Of a stretch of DNA of 64,000 bases, positions 45,117-55,963 are shown in pieces. The stretch's first letter is position 1; the number at the start of each line of letters is the position of its first letter. Below the pieces are notes generated by a model that saw only the letters and a list, made by a program, of their open reading frames with translations, was not told the DNA's origin and searched no databases. The translations under genes and the position numbers were made by a program. This DNA is from Roseiarcus sp035606915. Its GTDB lineage: Bacteria > Pseudomonadota > Alphaproteobacteria > Rhizobiales > Beijerinckiaceae. The stretch spans positions 1 to 64,000 of the forward strand of contig DATNDU010000040.1 in assembly GCA_035606915.1 (NCBI GenBank). The letters are read 5' to 3'.

Positions 45117-45554
45117 TCAGTGGCGGACGGCACGTCCGTCGCGGGCGCGACTGAGCAGCGCCACCACGCGCAGCAACTGGTAGGGATCGCCAGGGTCGGC
45201 CGGCATCGGCGCGATCCTCAGCCACAACTCGCCCTCGGCGCCCGCCAGCCGCAGATGGCCGGCGTGGCCCTCGACAAGCGCCGCCTCGATCGCTTCGGCG
45301 AGCGCGCGGTCGGCGCCGAGTTCGCGGGCGCGCAAGCGTCCGTGCTCGACGAAAAGCCAATCGCCCATCAACTCCGCCGCCCCGGAATTGACGTGCAGCG
45401 CCTCGCCGCGGTCGTCGATGAGCACGGCGGCGAGGCCTAACCAGGCGAATCCGTCGGCGATGCCGCGCACCCGGGCGCCGGCGAGCAACGGCCCAAGCGG
45501 CGGCGGTGGCGTCGGCTGCCGTCGCTCGGGGACGAAAGATGAGCGTTTGTTCAT
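45117..45554 (-). CDS. Solo PAS-like domain protein
   Basis: 145 residues. The middle (about 35-75) reads AVLIDDRGEALHVNSGAAEL then HGRLRAREL, the pattern found before the LuxR-type HTH in many alphaproteobacterial regulators; the later part REL...LWLRIAPMPADP also fits. No helix-turn-helix follows; the frame stops about 20 residues after the domain. It is therefore either a stand-alone sensor or a gene that lost its HTH. The ATG at 45554 is preferred to a TTG three codons upstream. It lies just upstream of the rpsL promoter, in the same direction. Confidence 0.6.
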   Translation of the reverse strand: MNKRSSFVPERRQPTPPPPLGPLLAGARVRGIADGFAWLGLAAVLIDDRGEALHVNSGAAELMGDWLFVEHGRLRARELGADRALAEAIEAALVEGHAGHLRLAGAEGELWLRIAPMPADPGDPYQLLRVVALLSRARDGRAVRH

Positions 45555-45670
45555 CGGCGGCAAAGCGTCTGAGGTGTCATGGCTGGTACTGACACGGCCT
45601 TGCCGACGAATTCACGTCGCAAATGCGGCGTCCGCGAGTCACCGATAAGGTGCGATGGCGTGGGTGGCCG

Positions 45671-46207
45671 TCACTTTGCCTTGTGGCCCATCATGCCGTG
45701 GCCCATCATGCCGTGGCCCATCATGCCGCTGCCCATCATCATGCCGCGGTCCATCATGCCGCCGTGCAGCATGTGCAGCAGCGGGCCGAAGTGGCTCTTC
45801 TGCTCGTCGTTCAGGCTGTCATAGAGCGGCTTGGCGGCATCGACGACGTGCTTGATCGCCTGCGAGGCCTTTTCGAGATGGTCGGACACCTGCGTCAACA
45901 TGTCGATCGGCGACGGGCGCTCGCCGCTCTTCATCTGTTCACGCATCGCGCCCATCATCTCCATGCGCAGCTTGACGCCGTCGCGCACGGCGCTTTCGAA
46001 GGCGGGCCACAACTTCTGCTGCTCGGGCGTCAGCTTCAGCGCCGCTTGCATGCCGGCGAGCTTGGCGTCGAGCAGGAAACTGGGTTCCGCCATGCTGCTC
46101 TCGGCGGCCGGGGCCGCCGCAGTGTCGGCAGCGGCGAGGGCGGGAAGGGTGAAGGCCGAGCCGGCGAGGGCGGCCGCGGCGATAGCGGAAAAAACGAGTT
46201 TCTTCAT
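45671..46207 (-). CDS. Spy/CpxP-like periplasmic protein with Met/His-rich tail
   Basis: 178 residues. A Sec signal peptide (about 1-27, ending LPALAA) is followed by an alpha-helical region with the LTXXQ motif in LKLTPEQQKLWPAFESAVRD. This is typical of Spy/CpxP envelope-stress chaperones. The C-terminus is a Met/His/Gly repeat (GMMGHGMMGHGMMGH), a plausible copper or other soft-metal site. AGGAG precedes the ATG at 46207. It is divergent from the aldolase gene. Metal binding is inferred from composition. Confidence 0.82.
   Translation of the reverse strand: MKKLVFSAIAAAALAGSAFTLPALAAADTAAAPAAESSMAEPSFLLDAKLAGMQAALKLTPEQQKLWPAFESAVRDGVKLRMEMMGAMREQMKSGERPSPIDMLTQVSDHLEKASQAIKHVVDAAKPLYDSLNDEQKSHFGPLLHMLHGGMMDRGMMMGSGMMGHGMMGHGMMGHKAK
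45683..45727. repeat. 15-bp tandem repeat encoding GMMGH units
   Basis: Three exact copies of GTGGCCCATCATGCC are followed by a degenerate 18-bp copy. The repeats encode the Met/His tail of the Spy-like protein in frame. Such an array can expand or contract by multiples of five residues without frameshift. Confidence 0.9.
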
Positions 46208-46348
46208 GGGGAACATGTCTCCTGAGTGAACTGCGCGCGCCAGACTCGGCGCTGGGCGCATGAACTGCAAGTTACAACCGCGTCATGCCGCATTGACGAG
46301 CGCCCGCGCAGCCGCGATGCTCCCGCTGCTTCCTCAAAGAGAGACCCC

Positions 46349-47122
46349 ATGACCGAGCCGGTGATCGCAAAGCTTGCCAAGGCGCTCGCCGCCGGCGGCG
46401 TCTACAGCGCCTGGGTCGGCGTCAACGAGCCGCAGATCGCCGAGACGCTGGCGCGCGAGGATTTCGACGCGGTGACGCTCGACATGCAGCACGGCTCGGT
46501 CGATCTCGTCGGCGCGGCGCGGGCGATCCTGTCGGTGGCGCTGGCCGGCAAGCCGGCGGTGGTGCGCGTCGGCGTCGGCGATTTCGCCGCCGCCAGCCGC
46601 ATGGCGGATTCGGGCGCGGCGGGCGTCATCGCGCCGATGATCAACGGCGTCGCCGACGCTCAGCGCTTCGCCGATTTCATGAAGTTTCCGCCGTTGGGGC
46701 GGCGCTCCTGGGGTCCGCGCGCCTGCGGCCCGTTGAGCGGCTTCGTCGGCCCCGCCTACCTGCACGAAGCCAACGCCATCACGCTGGCCATCGCCATGAT
46801 CGAGACCCGCGAGGCGCTCGCCGCGCTCGACGACATATTAAGCGTGCCGGGGATCGACGGCGTGTTCGTCGGCCCGTCCGATCTGTCGATCGCGCTGTCG
46901 ACGGGCGGCATTGTCGAGCCGCGCGGGGCGGCGGTCGAGGCGGCGCTGGACAAGATCGCCGAGGCCGTGAAGCGCCACGGCAAGTTCGCGGGGCTGTTCT
47001 GCTTCGACGGCGCGCAGGCGAAGGCGGCGCGGGCGCGGGGCATCGCCTTCACCTCGATTTCCACCGAGTCGCTGCTGCTGCGCGCGGCGGCGCGGGCGGA
47101 ACTGGAGAAGGCGCGGGGGTGA
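46349..47122 (+). CDS. HpcH/HpaI-family aldolase
   Basis: 257-residue class II pyruvate aldolase of the 4-hydroxy-2-oxoheptanedioate aldolase family. Motifs are FDAVTLDMQHGSVD, the substrate Arg in VVRVGVGD, the metal Glu in AIAMIETREAL, and Asp in GVFVGPSDLSIALS. The ATG at 46349 has AGAGAG upstream. It stands alone, with no hpa neighbours, so 2-keto-3-deoxy sugar acids are as likely as aromatic-pathway substrates. The 276 bp after it contain GC palindromes and an AT-rich stretch but no gene. Confidence 0.88.
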   Translation: MTEPVIAKLAKALAAGGVYSAWVGVNEPQIAETLAREDFDAVTLDMQHGSVDLVGAARAILSVALAGKPAVVRVGVGDFAAASRMADSGAAGVIAPMINGVADAQRFADFMKFPPLGRRSWGPRACGPLSGFVGPAYLHEANAITLAIAMIETREALAALDDILSVPGIDGVFVGPSDLSIALSTGGIVEPRGAAVEAALDKIAEAVKRHGKFAGLFCFDGAQAKAARARGIAFTSISTESLLLRAAARAELEKARG

Positions 47123-47398
47123 GGGACAGGCGCGGCGCGCGCGTTTTCAAGCGATTAGGCGCCAATTTCCGTCCGCACGCGCCGCGCGGCGCGCCGTGGC
47201 GCGCGCTCTCGCGCGTCGAGGGCGGGACAGCTTCGGCGAGCGGAAAGACGAGTTTGGCATGGCTTCGGCCGATTAGAAGTAATTTGACTATGTTATTGAA
47301 ATAAAAGGTGTTTTCGAGTCGCATTTATGGGAACCTGATATCGGTTTCACAATTTGCGTCGATTAGCCGAGTCAGGGAAAATAGGGACAGCATTCTGA

Positions 47399-48436
47399 AT
47401 GGACATGGAATTTGTTGTTGGAGGCGCGCGAGCCTGGAGCCAGATTCTCGCGCCCTATCGGACGCCCAGAAGTTCGCGCAGCGTTTTTGAGTTGCTGGTC
47501 ACCGCGTTGCCCTTTGTCATGCTGTGGGCGGCGATGTGGGCGGCGCTCAGCGTCGGCTATTGGCTGTGTCTGCTGCTGGCGCTGCCGACCGCCTGCTTTC
47601 TCATGCGTCTGTTCATGATTCAGCACGACTGCGGCCACGGGGCCTGCTTCAAGCGGCGCGCCACGAACGATTGGGTCGGCCGCGTCCTCGGCGTCATGAC
47701 CTGGACGCCTTACGGCTTCTGGTTGCGAGCGCACGCGCTGCATCATGCCAACGCCGGCAACCTCGAGCGTCGAGGGCATGGCGACATCTTCACGATGACG
47801 ACCGACGAATATTTCGCGCAAACGCGATTTCAGCGCTTCGTCTACCGGCTCTACCGCAATCCGCTGGTGATGTTCGGGCTGATCCCGACCTACCTCTTTG
47901 TGCTGCATTACCGCGTTCCCTTCGGCCTGATGCGCGCGGGTTGGCGGCCGTGGCTGAGCGTGATGGGAACCAACGCGGCGATCGCCGGCGTCGCCGCTCT
48001 GCTGGTCTGGCTCATGGGCCTTGGCCCGTTTCTTCTCGTGCAGAGTCCGGTGGTGGTGTTGAGCGCGTCGATCGCCGTATGGTTCTTCTACGTCCAACAC
48101 CAATACGAGGATACGCTCTGGGCGCATGAGGACGATTGGAGTTTTCACGAAGCGGCCCTCAAGGGAAGCTCCCATTACGAACTGCCGCCGGTCCTGGCGT
48201 GGTTTACGGGCTATATCGGGGTGCATCATGTGCATCATCTTTGCAGCCGCATCCCGTTCTATCGGCTGCCGGAGGTGCTTCGCGATCACCCGCAACTGGC
48301 GGCATTGGGCAGGCTCACCTTGCTTCAGAGCCTGCGATGCGCGACGCTGGCGCTCTGGGACGAGACAGGCGAGCGACTGATTTCGTTTCGCGAACTACGT
48401 CCGGCGAGGGAAGCGGCGCAATCGGGGACAAGCTGA
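47399..48436 (+). CDS. Membrane fatty acid desaturase
   Basis: 345-residue di-iron desaturase. The three histidine boxes are HDCGH (76-80), HALHH (112-116) and HHVHH (276-280), all complete. Hydrophobic spans lie at about 30-72 and 180-235. The box spacing matches the acyl-lipid omega-6/delta-12 type (DesA-like) rather than delta-9 acyl-CoA enzymes. The ATG at 47399 has no strong Shine-Dalgarno. The upstream 276 bp are AT-richer than average. No electron-donor gene is adjacent. Confidence 0.88.
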   Translation: MDMEFVVGGARAWSQILAPYRTPRSSRSVFELLVTALPFVMLWAAMWAALSVGYWLCLLLALPTACFLMRLFMIQHDCGHGACFKRRATNDWVGRVLGVMTWTPYGFWLRAHALHHANAGNLERRGHGDIFTMTTDEYFAQTRFQRFVYRLYRNPLVMFGLIPTYLFVLHYRVPFGLMRAGWRPWLSVMGTNAAIAGVAALLVWLMGLGPFLLVQSPVVVLSASIAVWFFYVQHQYEDTLWAHEDDWSFHEAALKGSSHYELPPVLAWFTGYIGVHHVHHLCSRIPFYRLPEVLRDHPQLAALGRLTLLQSLRCATLALWDETGERLISFRELRPAREAAQSGTS

Positions 48437-48633
48437 CCCCGCGTTAGTCGCGCTTGGGGTTCCAATCTGACGCTCGGCGCCTGGTCGCGGATGGGCGGAT
48501 TGCGGACTCCGCGCGCAATCCACCGACCTCGCCCTGAGGCGCGAAGCGAAGCGTAGCCTCGATGGGCGTTCCAGCTTGCGCCGGCGGTTGTGCGAGGCAA
48601 CGGTTGATGGCAGAAAAGGTCGGGCCAACGAGC

Positions 48634-48690
48634 GTCCTTCGAGGCTCCTCAGGATGTCCTTCGAGGCCCTTCGGGCTCCTCAGGATGAGG
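48634..48690. repeat. Tandem GTCCTTCGAGGC...CTCCTCAGGAT interspersed repeat
   Basis: Two adjacent copies (48634-48655 and 48656-48690) of a dispersed repeat type common in Hyphomicrobiales. Upstream in the same 485-bp gap (48437-48921) is an inverted repeat GGATTGCG/CGCAATCC (48497-48521). The gap contains no credible gene. Confidence 0.65.
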
Positions 48691-48921
48691 AGGCGGGCGG
48701 CGCAGACACGGCCCGCTCGGTTCGAAGGCGGGCATTGCAAGCGACCGGCGGCTCGGCAGGGCGACCCTGAGGCATCCGCGTCATAGCGCGAGCGTGAAAC
48801 CCGCTGCCGCCCGCCTCATCCCAAAAGCCGCCCCCGCCCCGCCTTCGCCGCATTTACGTTGGCGTCCGCCTCGCATAAGAACCGCGCCAGCCGCAAAACG
48901 GAACGCCGGCCGAGGGGCGCC

Positions 48922-50925
<2,004 letters not shown>

Positions 50926-51367
50926 GCCCGTCGGCGCTATGCACATTTTCGCAACCAATCGTCGCAATTGCCTTACCGGCGCTGGGGGACGTGGCGGGGA
51001 TGAAAGCGCTCGCAAAGCGGGGGATTACCCGCCGTTCGGCGGCGTCGTCCAGGCGTTCGCAAAAGCCTTGAGCGCCGCGCGCATTCGTGCACCCTAATCC
51101 ACCCTAATCGCGGAATCTGCTTGCCACATGATTGAAAATAGCGTTATTCTGATTTTGTTTTTAAGAGCGCCCTTTTTGATTGATCTCCCCCGGACGATGT
51201 ATTTGAGTCGAGCCCCGGGGGGGGTCATCCTTTTGCGCGATAACGCGCGCGCCAAGTTTCGCCGCCGCCGAGTTCCTCGCGAGTTCCTCGTTAGATTTAG
51301 GCGAATGGAAAGAAAGCTCTGCTTCAGTCGGTCGCGTCGCGCATGAGGCGCGAGGCCGAGGCTGGGA
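50926..51367. other. 442-bp intergenic region, no gene seen
   Basis: It holds a direct repeat CACCCTAATC (51090 and 51100), an AT-rich stretch around 51125-51180, a tract of eight G at 51217-51224 and an alternating GC run near 51245. No coding frame with a ribosome site was found. It presumably includes the promoter of the GT87 gene. Confidence 0.5.
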
Positions 51368-52588
51368 ATGAGTTTGCAAGCGTCCGTGTTGGAAACGCGC
51401 GCCCCGCGCCGGCTGACGCGTCCGCTCGACGTGAAGCTGCCGCGCAAGGCCGTCGAATGGATCGCGCTGTTTTCGGTCGCCATCTGCGTCGCCTATGTGT
51501 TCATGGCGGCGAAGACGACGCTGGAAGGCAACCAGACCCACCACTTCGGCGATTTCTTCGCGCTGTGGACCTCGGCTATCCTCACCCACGGCGGCGATGC
51601 CGCGGTCAATTTCAACGTCGATGTCCTGCATGCGCGGCAAGTCGCGCTGGGCATGAATCCCGACGCCTACAACCCATTCCCCTATCCGCCGACCTTTCTG
51701 CTGCTGCTGGCGCCGCTCGGGCGGCTGCCGCTGCATCAGGCTTTCTATGTCTTCATGATCCCGGCCTTCGCCGCCTATGTGCTGGCGATGGCGGCGGGGC
51801 GCTGGCGCGAATGGTGGTGGGCGCTCGGCGCCTGCGTCGCCCCGGCCACCGGCGTCACGCTGATCTCCGGCCAGACCGGTTATCTATCCGGCGCGCTGAT
51901 GGTGGCCGGCTTGCGGCTGCTGCCGGCGCGCCCGCTGCTGGCCGGCGTCATGTTCGGCCTGCTCACCTATAAGCCGCAACTCGGCGTGCTGCTCCCGGTG
52001 GCGCTGCTCGCCATGGGCGGTTGGCGGACGATCGCCGCGGCGGTGGCGACCTTCGCGGTGTTGGCGGCGGCGGCGGGCTACGCTTATGGCTTCAACCTCT
52101 GGGGCCTGTGGGCCCATTCGCTGGTCGAATACGCCACCCGCTTCAAGCCCGTCGTCGGCTACATGCCGACCATCTACGCCAACGCCATCTTGCTGGGCGC
52201 CTGGCGCTCGGTCGCCTGGGGGCTGCAACTCATCGTCTCGATCCCCGTCGCCATTGTCGTCTGGCGGGCTTGGCGGCAGGGGCCGAACCCGCGCGCGGCG
52301 GCGCTGCTGGTGGTGGGGACTTTTCTGGCGACGCCGCACGCCTTCAACTACGACCTGCCGATGCTGACGATGGGGCTGGTGTGGTATTTCGCCGAGCGAC
52401 TGCGCGCCGAGCAGCGGCTCGATCTCGGCGAATTGGTAGCCCTGCTGCTCGCCTTCGCCATGCCGCTCATCATGCTGAGCCTGAAGGCCGTCGAGGCGCC
52501 GATGAGCTTCGCCGCGCTTGGGCTGATGTTCTGCCTGATCGCCTGGCCGCAGGCGCGCGCGGCGGCGCCGGGGCTCGCCGCCGCCTGA
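51368..52588 (+). CDS. GT87-family (DUF2029) membrane glycosyltransferase
   Basis: 406-residue polytopic protein with about ten hydrophobic segments. The family pattern GDFFALWTSAILTHGGDAAV and YPPTFLLLLAPLGRLPLHQA (first periplasmic loop with the catalytic Asp candidate) and GLLTYKPQLGVLLPVALLA are clear. GT87 enzymes use polyprenyl-phosphate sugars, such as polyprenyl-phosphomannose, to build envelope glycans. The start MSLQASVLETRAP at 51368 is the only good choice. No sugar-biosynthesis operon is attached. Confidence 0.82.
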   Translation: MSLQASVLETRAPRRLTRPLDVKLPRKAVEWIALFSVAICVAYVFMAAKTTLEGNQTHHFGDFFALWTSAILTHGGDAAVNFNVDVLHARQVALGMNPDAYNPFPYPPTFLLLLAPLGRLPLHQAFYVFMIPAFAAYVLAMAAGRWREWWWALGACVAPATGVTLISGQTGYLSGALMVAGLRLLPARPLLAGVMFGLLTYKPQLGVLLPVALLAMGGWRTIAAAVATFAVLAAAAGYAYGFNLWGLWAHSLVEYATRFKPVVGYMPTIYANAILLGAWRSVAWGLQLIVSIPVAIVVWRAWRQGPNPRAAALLVVGTFLATPHAFNYDLPMLTMGLVWYFAERLRAEQRLDLGELVALLLAFAMPLIMLSLKAVEAPMSFAALGLMFCLIAWPQARAAAPGLAAA

Positions 52589-52785
52589 TAAGGCGCTCGC
52601 CGCGGCCGCAAGCGTATCGTGGCTTTGCATGGCGCGCCGGGAGCCGGCCGCGCCGTCGCGGACCGTAAATCCGGAGCAACGCGGCGCGATGTGGCGAAGG
52701 CTACTGCGCGGCGAAGAAGTTTTTCCGAAACATTCGGAACGCTTGCGAACCCGGCGAGTAGATGTTGCGATCGACAGAGGGCGAC

Positions 52786-53211
52786 ATGGTCAACCCTAAG
52801 TCCTGGTATCTTGGCTTCGTCGTCGGCTTCGCGCTGGTGACGCCCAAGGCGTTCGCCAACGAACCGCCGCCGGCCGATGCGCGCGCGGTGGTCGCCGATC
52901 AACTCAACGCCTTCGGGCGCGACGATGCGGCCTCCGCCTTTGGACTCACGGCCCCGCAGGTGCGCGAGAAATTCGGCTCGGCCGGTCAGTTCATTGCCGC
53001 CATCAAGGCCAATTACGGCCCGATCTATCGCCACCGCAGCGTCGATTTCGGCCCGGCGGCGCGCCAGGGCGACGAAATCGGCATGGTGGTGACGATCGTC
53101 GCCGAGGACAACGAGGTCTGGTCGGCGCTGTTCGTGCTGTCCAAGCAGCGCGACGGCCTCTGGCGCACCTCGGCCTGCCTGCTCGCCAAGGCGCCGCAAA
53201 GCAGCGTGTGA
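52786..53211 (+). CDS. DUF4864 exported protein (copy 1)
   Basis: 141 residues. A signal peptide (YLGFVVGFALVTPKAFA-NE) precedes a DUF4864 domain: VVADQLNAFGRDDAASAFGL, FIAAIKANYGPIYRHRSVDF and WRTSACLLAK. The ATG at 52786 has GAGGG upstream. A paralogue follows 57 bp later in the same direction. Function is unknown; export to the periplasm is inferred from the signal. Confidence 0.8.
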   Translation: MVNPKSWYLGFVVGFALVTPKAFANEPPPADARAVVADQLNAFGRDDAASAFGLTAPQVREKFGSAGQFIAAIKANYGPIYRHRSVDFGPAARQGDEIGMVVTIVAEDNEVWSALFVLSKQRDGLWRTSACLLAKAPQSSV

Positions 53212-53268
53212 GGGACAACCGCGGCGCGGTCCCGTGCGTATGGGGTGGCGTTGGTCGCGGAGGCGCAG

Positions 53269-53688
53269 ATGCGGGCATTCATTTTCGGGTCGCTGGCTCT
53301 CTCGCTAATCGGCTCAAACCTCGCTTGGGCGCAGGACGCGCAGAAGCCGCCGGACGCCGTGGCGATCATCTCCTCGCAACTCGACGCCTTCGCGCATGAC
53401 GACGCCAAGGCTGCGTTCGGCTTCGCCGCGCCGCCGATCCAGAGCCGGTTCTCCAGCCCCGAGGCGTTTCTGGCGATGGTGAAGAGCGCCTATCCCGCGG
53501 TCTATCGCCACCGCAGCGTGCAGTTCGGCAAGGAGGCGCGCCAGGGCGACGAGATCGAGCAGGGCGTCGTCTTCGTCGACGCCGATAACGTCGTCTGGGA
53601 CGGCGTTTACACGCTGGCGCGTCAAAGCGACGGCGGCTGGAAGATTATGGGTTGCGTGATCGCGCGCTCAACTGAAACGAATCTCTGA
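53269..53688 (+). CDS. DUF4864 exported protein (copy 2)
   Basis: 139 residues, paralogous with the preceding gene. A signal peptide (FIFGSLALSLIGSNLAWA-QD) is followed by IISSQLDAFAHDDAKAAFGF, MVKSAYPAVYRHRSVQFGKE and WKIMGCVIAR. GGAGG lies 5 bases before the ATG at 53269. The shared YRHRSV and ARQGDEI motifs point to a local duplication. Function is unknown. Confidence 0.8.
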   Translation: MRAFIFGSLALSLIGSNLAWAQDAQKPPDAVAIISSQLDAFAHDDAKAAFGFAAPPIQSRFSSPEAFLAMVKSAYPAVYRHRSVQFGKEARQGDEIEQGVVFVDADNVVWDGVYTLARQSDGGWKIMGCVIARSTETNL

Positions 53689-53761
53689 GCGGCCTTTCGG
53701 GGCGAGCGCCGATCGGCTAGAGCGGGGCGGGCGCAGCAGCGCCCGATGCTTGAGAGGCGCC

Positions 53762-54925
53762 ATGACGCTCAGAGCGGGTCTTGTCGGCTGCGGCTTCATT
53801 TCCGACATTTATCTGACCAATCTCGCCAAATTCCGCGACGTCGCGGTTGTCGCCTGCGCCGATATGGCGCCGCAGGCGGCGGCCCGTCAGGCCGAGCGCT
53901 ACGCGCTTCAAGCGCGCTCCGTCGCCGACTTGCTGCAATCCGACGACATCGACATCGTGCTCAACCTGACGACGCCCGAGGCCCACGCCGAGGTGTCTTT
54001 GGCGGCGATCGAGGCCGGCAAGTCGGTCTATTCGGAAAAGCCGCTGGCGGCTCGGCTCGCCGATGGCGAGCGGCTGATGACCGCTGCCAACGCCAGGGGG
54101 GTGGCGGTTGGTTGCGCCCCGGACACCATCCTCGGGCCCGGCTATCAGGAGGCGCGCGCGCTCATCGACGCTGGCGCGCTCGGCCGGCCGCTGACCGCGC
54201 TCGCCGCCGTGCTGTCGCATGGCTACGAACATTGGCATCCGAGCCCGGCGTTCTATTATCAGCCCGGCGGCGGCCCGGTGTTCGACATGGGGCCTTATTA
54301 TCTGTCAGCGCTGGCGAGCCTGCTCGGCCCGGTGGCGCAGGTGCGGGCGGTCGGGCAGATCGGCTTTGCCGAACGCACGGTGACGACGCCGGGCTCGCCG
54401 AAGTTCGGAGAGCAGATTCGGGTCGAGACGCTGACCTCGGTGCAGGCGCTGCTGACCTTCGCCAACGGCGCGCAGGCGACCTTCCTGGCCAGCTTCGACG
54501 TCTGGCGGCACAGCCTGGCGCCGATCGAACTGCACGGCGAGGCGGCCTCGCTCAGGCTGCCAGATCCGAATTTCTTCGCCGGCGACCTCGCCGTCGCCGT
54601 CGCCCGCGAGCCCTGGCGCGAGGTTCCGCTCGCCCATCGCCTGCTCGGGGCGGCGAACTGGCCGGCCGACAAACCCAAGCAATCGAACTGGCGCGGCCTC
54701 GGCGTCGCCGATCTCGCGCGCGCCCTCCTCGACAAGCGCCAGCCGCGCGCCAGCGGCGCTTTCGGCTTGCACGTGCTGGCGGTGATGGAGGCGATCCTGA
54801 GTGCGGCCGTCGAGGGCAGGACGGTGCGCGTGACGGCGCCTTTCGCGCCGCCGGCTGCGCTCGGCGACGCGGAAATCGGCGAATGGCTGAAGCCGGAGGC
54901 GCGCGCGGCGCTGGCGCGGCGCTGA
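53762..54925 (+). CDS. Gfo/Idh/MocA-family oxidoreductase
   Basis: 387-residue NAD(P)-dependent sugar or polyol dehydrogenase type. The N-terminal Rossmann motif is GLVGCGFISDIYLTN; SVYSEKPLAAR contains the EKP motif; the C-terminal domain holds GGGPVFDMGPYYLSALASLL with the catalytic Asp/Tyr region. The ATG at 53762 has GAGAGG upstream. It stands alone between DUF4864 genes and the T6SS region, so its substrate cannot be inferred. Confidence 0.88.
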   Translation: MTLRAGLVGCGFISDIYLTNLAKFRDVAVVACADMAPQAAARQAERYALQARSVADLLQSDDIDIVLNLTTPEAHAEVSLAAIEAGKSVYSEKPLAARLADGERLMTAANARGVAVGCAPDTILGPGYQEARALIDAGALGRPLTALAAVLSHGYEHWHPSPAFYYQPGGGPVFDMGPYYLSALASLLGPVAQVRAVGQIGFAERTVTTPGSPKFGEQIRVETLTSVQALLTFANGAQATFLASFDVWRHSLAPIELHGEAASLRLPDPNFFAGDLAVAVAREPWREVPLAHRLLGAANWPADKPKQSNWRGLGVADLARALLDKRQPRASGAFGLHVLAVMEAILSAAVEGRTVRVTAPFAPPAALGDAEIGEWLKPEARAALARR

Positions 54926-55030
54926 CGGCGTTTTTATTTGAAATCTTTCCTAACGCTCGCATTCGGCATACCGTAAACTTCAGTCGACCGGCCGGCCCGC
55001 CTGGGGCCGGCGTCAGCCGAGGACAGGCCG

Positions 55031-55891
55031 ATGATGTCCGGGCGCCGCAAGCTTTCCGTCGAAACCCTCGTGCTTTTCGCCATGGGCGCCGCCTTCGCCG
55101 GGGCCTGCGGCTTTTTGTGCGTCACCGCCTATCGAGCGGCGCAACCCTCGGCCGGCCGCCTCGCCGCCCCGGCGGTCGCCGAACTGAGTCCGGCGCTGCC
55201 GCTGGCGCTGCCGGCCACGCAGTCGGCGGTTTTCACGCCGCAGAGCCCGCCCGTCGCCTTCGCGCCGCCGCGCCCGGCCTCGATCTTCGCGCCGCCGCCG
55301 AGCGTCGAGGCGGAACCGGCGGACCGGCCGGCGGTCAGGGAGCGGCCAATGTCGCCGCCGATCGTGCTGGGCGCGCCGGCGCCGCTGCCGCCGTCGCGGC
55401 CGATCGAGTTCGGAGTCCGGCTGGCCTCGCTCTCCGGCGGGCTGACGCTGGGGCGGCGCACCGATTCCGTCGAATTCGGCGCGATGTCGGGATCGCTCGG
55501 CCAGTACGACCGCTTCACCGCCGTCTACGATCTCAGCGCCCACGTCGTTTATCTGCCCAACGGCGAGCGGCTCGAAGCGCATTCCGGGCTCGGGCCGCTG
55601 CGCGACGATCCCAGCCATGTCGCCGAGAAGGATCGCGGCGCGACGCCACCGCATATCTATGACCTGACGCTGCGTGAAGACCTGTTCCACGGCGTGCAGG
55701 CGCTGCGGCTCAACCCAGTTGGCGGCGCCGACTCGATCTTCGGCCGCGCCGGCCTGCTCGCCCACACTTACATGCTGGGGCCGAACGGCGATTCCAACGG
55801 CTGCGTGTCGTTCAAGAACTACGACGCCTTCTTGCGGGCGTTCCAGAGCGGGCTCGTCAAGCGGCTCGCCGTGGTGACGAACCTCAAATAG
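55031..55891 (+). CDS. Tlde1/DUF2778 L,D-transpeptidase-like protein, membrane-anchored
   Basis: 286 residues. One N-terminal membrane span (about 10-33), a Pro/Ala-rich linker to about 125, then a DUF2778 (Tlde1) domain with GSLGQYDRFTAVYDLSAHVV, EAHSGLGPLRDDPSHV and HTYMLGPNGDSNGCVSFKNY. His245, Ser255 and Cys258 form the L,D-transpeptidase-type site. In Salmonella, Tlde1 is a T6SS effector that cuts or exchanges D-amino acids in peptidoglycan. Here it lies 72 bp upstream of tagH, but the anchor could also make it a housekeeping wall enzyme. AGGA precedes the first of two ATG codons. Confidence 0.8.
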   Translation: MMSGRRKLSVETLVLFAMGAAFAGACGFLCVTAYRAAQPSAGRLAAPAVAELSPALPLALPATQSAVFTPQSPPVAFAPPRPASIFAPPPSVEAEPADRPAVRERPMSPPIVLGAPAPLPPSRPIEFGVRLASLSGGLTLGRRTDSVEFGAMSGSLGQYDRFTAVYDLSAHVVYLPNGERLEAHSGLGPLRDDPSHVAEKDRGATPPHIYDLTLREDLFHGVQALRLNPVGGADSIFGRAGLLAHTYMLGPNGDSNGCVSFKNYDAFLRAFQSGLVKRLAVVTNLK

Positions 55892-55963
55892 GGCGGCGCT
55901 TGCGGCGTCAGTCAAAGGCGGCGATAGTAACACGACCAACTTAGCGCCTCTCGCATCGAGCCC

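Noticed and set aside
51217..51224. Tract of eight G as a phase-variation switch
   Set aside because: It lies about 145 bp upstream of the GT87 start, outside any coding frame and without a recognisable promoter placement.
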